Below, piece after piece: positions 5,518 through 6,007 of a stretch of 6,007 bases of DNA. Source of the DNA: JBFMFH01 sp040752275 (GTDB lineage Bacteria > Acidobacteriota > Vicinamibacteria > Vicinamibacterales > JAKQTR01); NCBI GenBank assembly GCA_040752275.1, contig JBFMFH010000095.1, positions 1 to 6,007 on the forward strand, in the 5' to 3' direction. Within the stretch, counting starts at the first letter, position 1, and each line of letters starts with the position of its first letter. A program made the translations under genes and the position numbers. The notes under the pieces were generated by a model, which was not told the DNA's origin, made no database searches, and was given only the letters and a program-made list of their open reading frames with translations.

Positions 5518-5623
5518 GGGCGAACCTTCCGAGCGGCAGATCGGTTGCGATGGGTGAGGCCGGGCCACCCCGGCCTGCCAGTCGCCCGGTGGGGTGACGG
5601 GTTGCAGGCCCCCGAAGTCCTGC
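5518..5623 (+). ncRNA. Candidate structured leader RNA upstream of a small gene
   Basis: The stretch can fold into a three-way junction. Stem 1 is GGGCGA (5518-5523) with TCGCCC (5582-5587). Stem 2 is CCGA (5529-5532) with TCGG (5541-5544). Stem 3 is an exact 8-bp hairpin, AGGCCGGG (5557-5564) with CCCGGCCT (5569-5576), loop CCAC. That loop could pair with GTGG (5589-5592) as a pseudoknot. A further hairpin GCAGG/CCTGC (5604-5623) precedes the ribosome site of the next gene at 5631. It matches no riboswitch class I know. GC-rich DNA makes chance stems common, so this is a candidate only. Confidence 0.28.
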
Positions 5624-5639
5624 TGGACCTGAGGCGACA

Positions 5640-5855
5640 ATGAGAACGGAACGCATGCCGTGGACGTGTCGGTGGAGCCAGTTGCGACCCGCGAACCCCG
5701 CCCCGCTGTGGCTCGACGAGTGGATGGCCCAATGGGGATGCCTCCTGGAATCGCGGCCCGAGGTCGCGCGGCTTCTCGACCGCTGCATCGATTGCGAGCG
5801 CTGGGAATCACGCGACGAACGCGCCGACCAGCCTCATGCCGCGCGCAGCCTCTGA
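5640..5855 (+). CDS. Small Trp/Cys-rich hypothetical protein
   Basis: A 71-residue product I do not recognise. It has six tryptophans (8, 12, 24, 28, 32, 55) and four cysteines (10, 34, 49, 52); the pair CIDC at 49-52 could bind a metal with the other two. The middle (LWLDEWMAQWGCLLESRPEVARLL) looks amphipathic-helical in pieces such as PLWLDEWMAQW. There is no signal peptide. GAGG at 5631-5634 lies five bases before the ATG, a good ribosome site. About 80 percent of codons end in G or C, counted by eye, which supports coding. It stands alone, following the candidate leader RNA, with no same-strand neighbour in sight. Confidence 0.55.
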   Translation: MRTERMPWTCRWSQLRPANPAPLWLDEWMAQWGCLLESRPEVARLLDRCIDCERWESRDERADQPHAARSL

Positions 5856-6007
5856 GTCGTCGCGGCCCATTCCTCAGCACCTTCCGCGAGTTCGTCGTGT
5901 GTCGCCTCGCGACCTGCCACGAGTGCGCGCTTGCGAGCGTGCGCGCCGACTAGTGCCCTGGAACCGTGATGCCTTGCAGAAGTCCCGGAGCGCGGCGCCC
6001 GGCTGGC
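5834..6007 (-). other. Open frame at the right edge, possible end of a minus-strand gene
   Basis: On the minus strand a frame is open from the window edge to a TGA at 5834-5836. Its last residues (REATHDELAEGAEEWAATT, then QRLRAA) look like a helical protein tail, but third-position bias is weaker than in the clear genes and it overlaps the end of the small plus-strand gene by 22 nt. If it is not a gene, the last 152 nt hold nothing I recognise. Confidence 0.2.

Noticed and set aside
5372..5557. 61-codon frame from a GTG at 5372 (internal ATG at 5459)
   Set aside because: Weaker third-position bias than the clear genes, no convincing ribosome site and no recognised family; kept only as a note in the intergenic entry.
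5510..5605. c-di-GMP (GEMM) or cobalamin riboswitch
   Set aside because: CAGGGCGAACC resembles the GEMM opening, but the GAAA loop and the GGGACGCAAAGCC block are absent; no cobalamin box is present.
5509..5880. 123-codon minus-strand frame over the small Trp/Cys-rich gene
   Set aside because: Arg/Gly/Pro-rich composition, no motif, no ribosome site, and the opposite strand has a better coding signature.
1..6007. tRNA, rRNA, CRISPR array or insertion sequence
   Set aside because: No T-loop/anticodon pattern, no rRNA-like stretch, no regularly spaced repeats, no transposase and no terminal repeats were seen by eye.

Overview
This is a GC-rich, gene-dense bacterial fragment. Strong G/C preference at third codon positions, an NtrC-type sigma-54 activator, a COG0731 radical SAM protein and weak Shine-Dalgarno sequences would fit a soil or sediment lineage such as Acidobacteriota, Rokubacteria/Methylomirabilota or a deltaproteobacterial group. 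No rRNA or other marker gene is present, so the taxonomy is a guess. I see no mobile element, tRNA, rRNA or CRISPR array.

Layout. (1) The left edge carries the C-terminal end of a sigma-54-dependent activator (+, 2-433), followed by a small GNAT-like protein (+, 568-1017). (2) From 1021 to 3453 three genes lie on the minus strand. In transcription order they are a Crp/Fnr-family regulator (2755-3453), a NosL-like lipoprotein (2152-2604) and a COG0731-type radical SAM protein (1021-1998). The gaps of about 150 nt between them hold promoter-like and hairpin sequences, so they may be separate transcripts rather than one tight operon. (3) Divergent from the regulator, across a 130-nt gap, is a second radical SAM enzyme (+, 3584-4861) with an expanded CX10CX2C cluster motif. 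An 81-residue protein I do not recognise follows it (+, 4947-5192). (4) The last 800 nt are sparsely coding: about 325 nt with short repeats only, a stretch that could fold into a structured leader (5518-5623), and a Trp/Cys-rich 71-residue protein (+, 5640-5855).

How the genes might work together. A Crp/Fnr regulator lacking visible cAMP contacts and Fe-S cysteines sits back-to-back with a radical SAM enzyme and upstream of a secreted NosL-like lipoprotein. That arrangement suggests a locus responding to redox, oxygen or nitrogen oxides, with two oxygen-sensitive Fe-S enzymes and an outer-surface metal-handling or thiol protein. This is inference from order alone; no substrate is visible. 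The two most unusual points are the NosL-like protein, whose mature form contains no methionine although methionines are hallmark residues of that family, and the radical SAM enzyme, which resembles the family of the Nit1 (nitrilase) cluster but has no nitrilase beside it.
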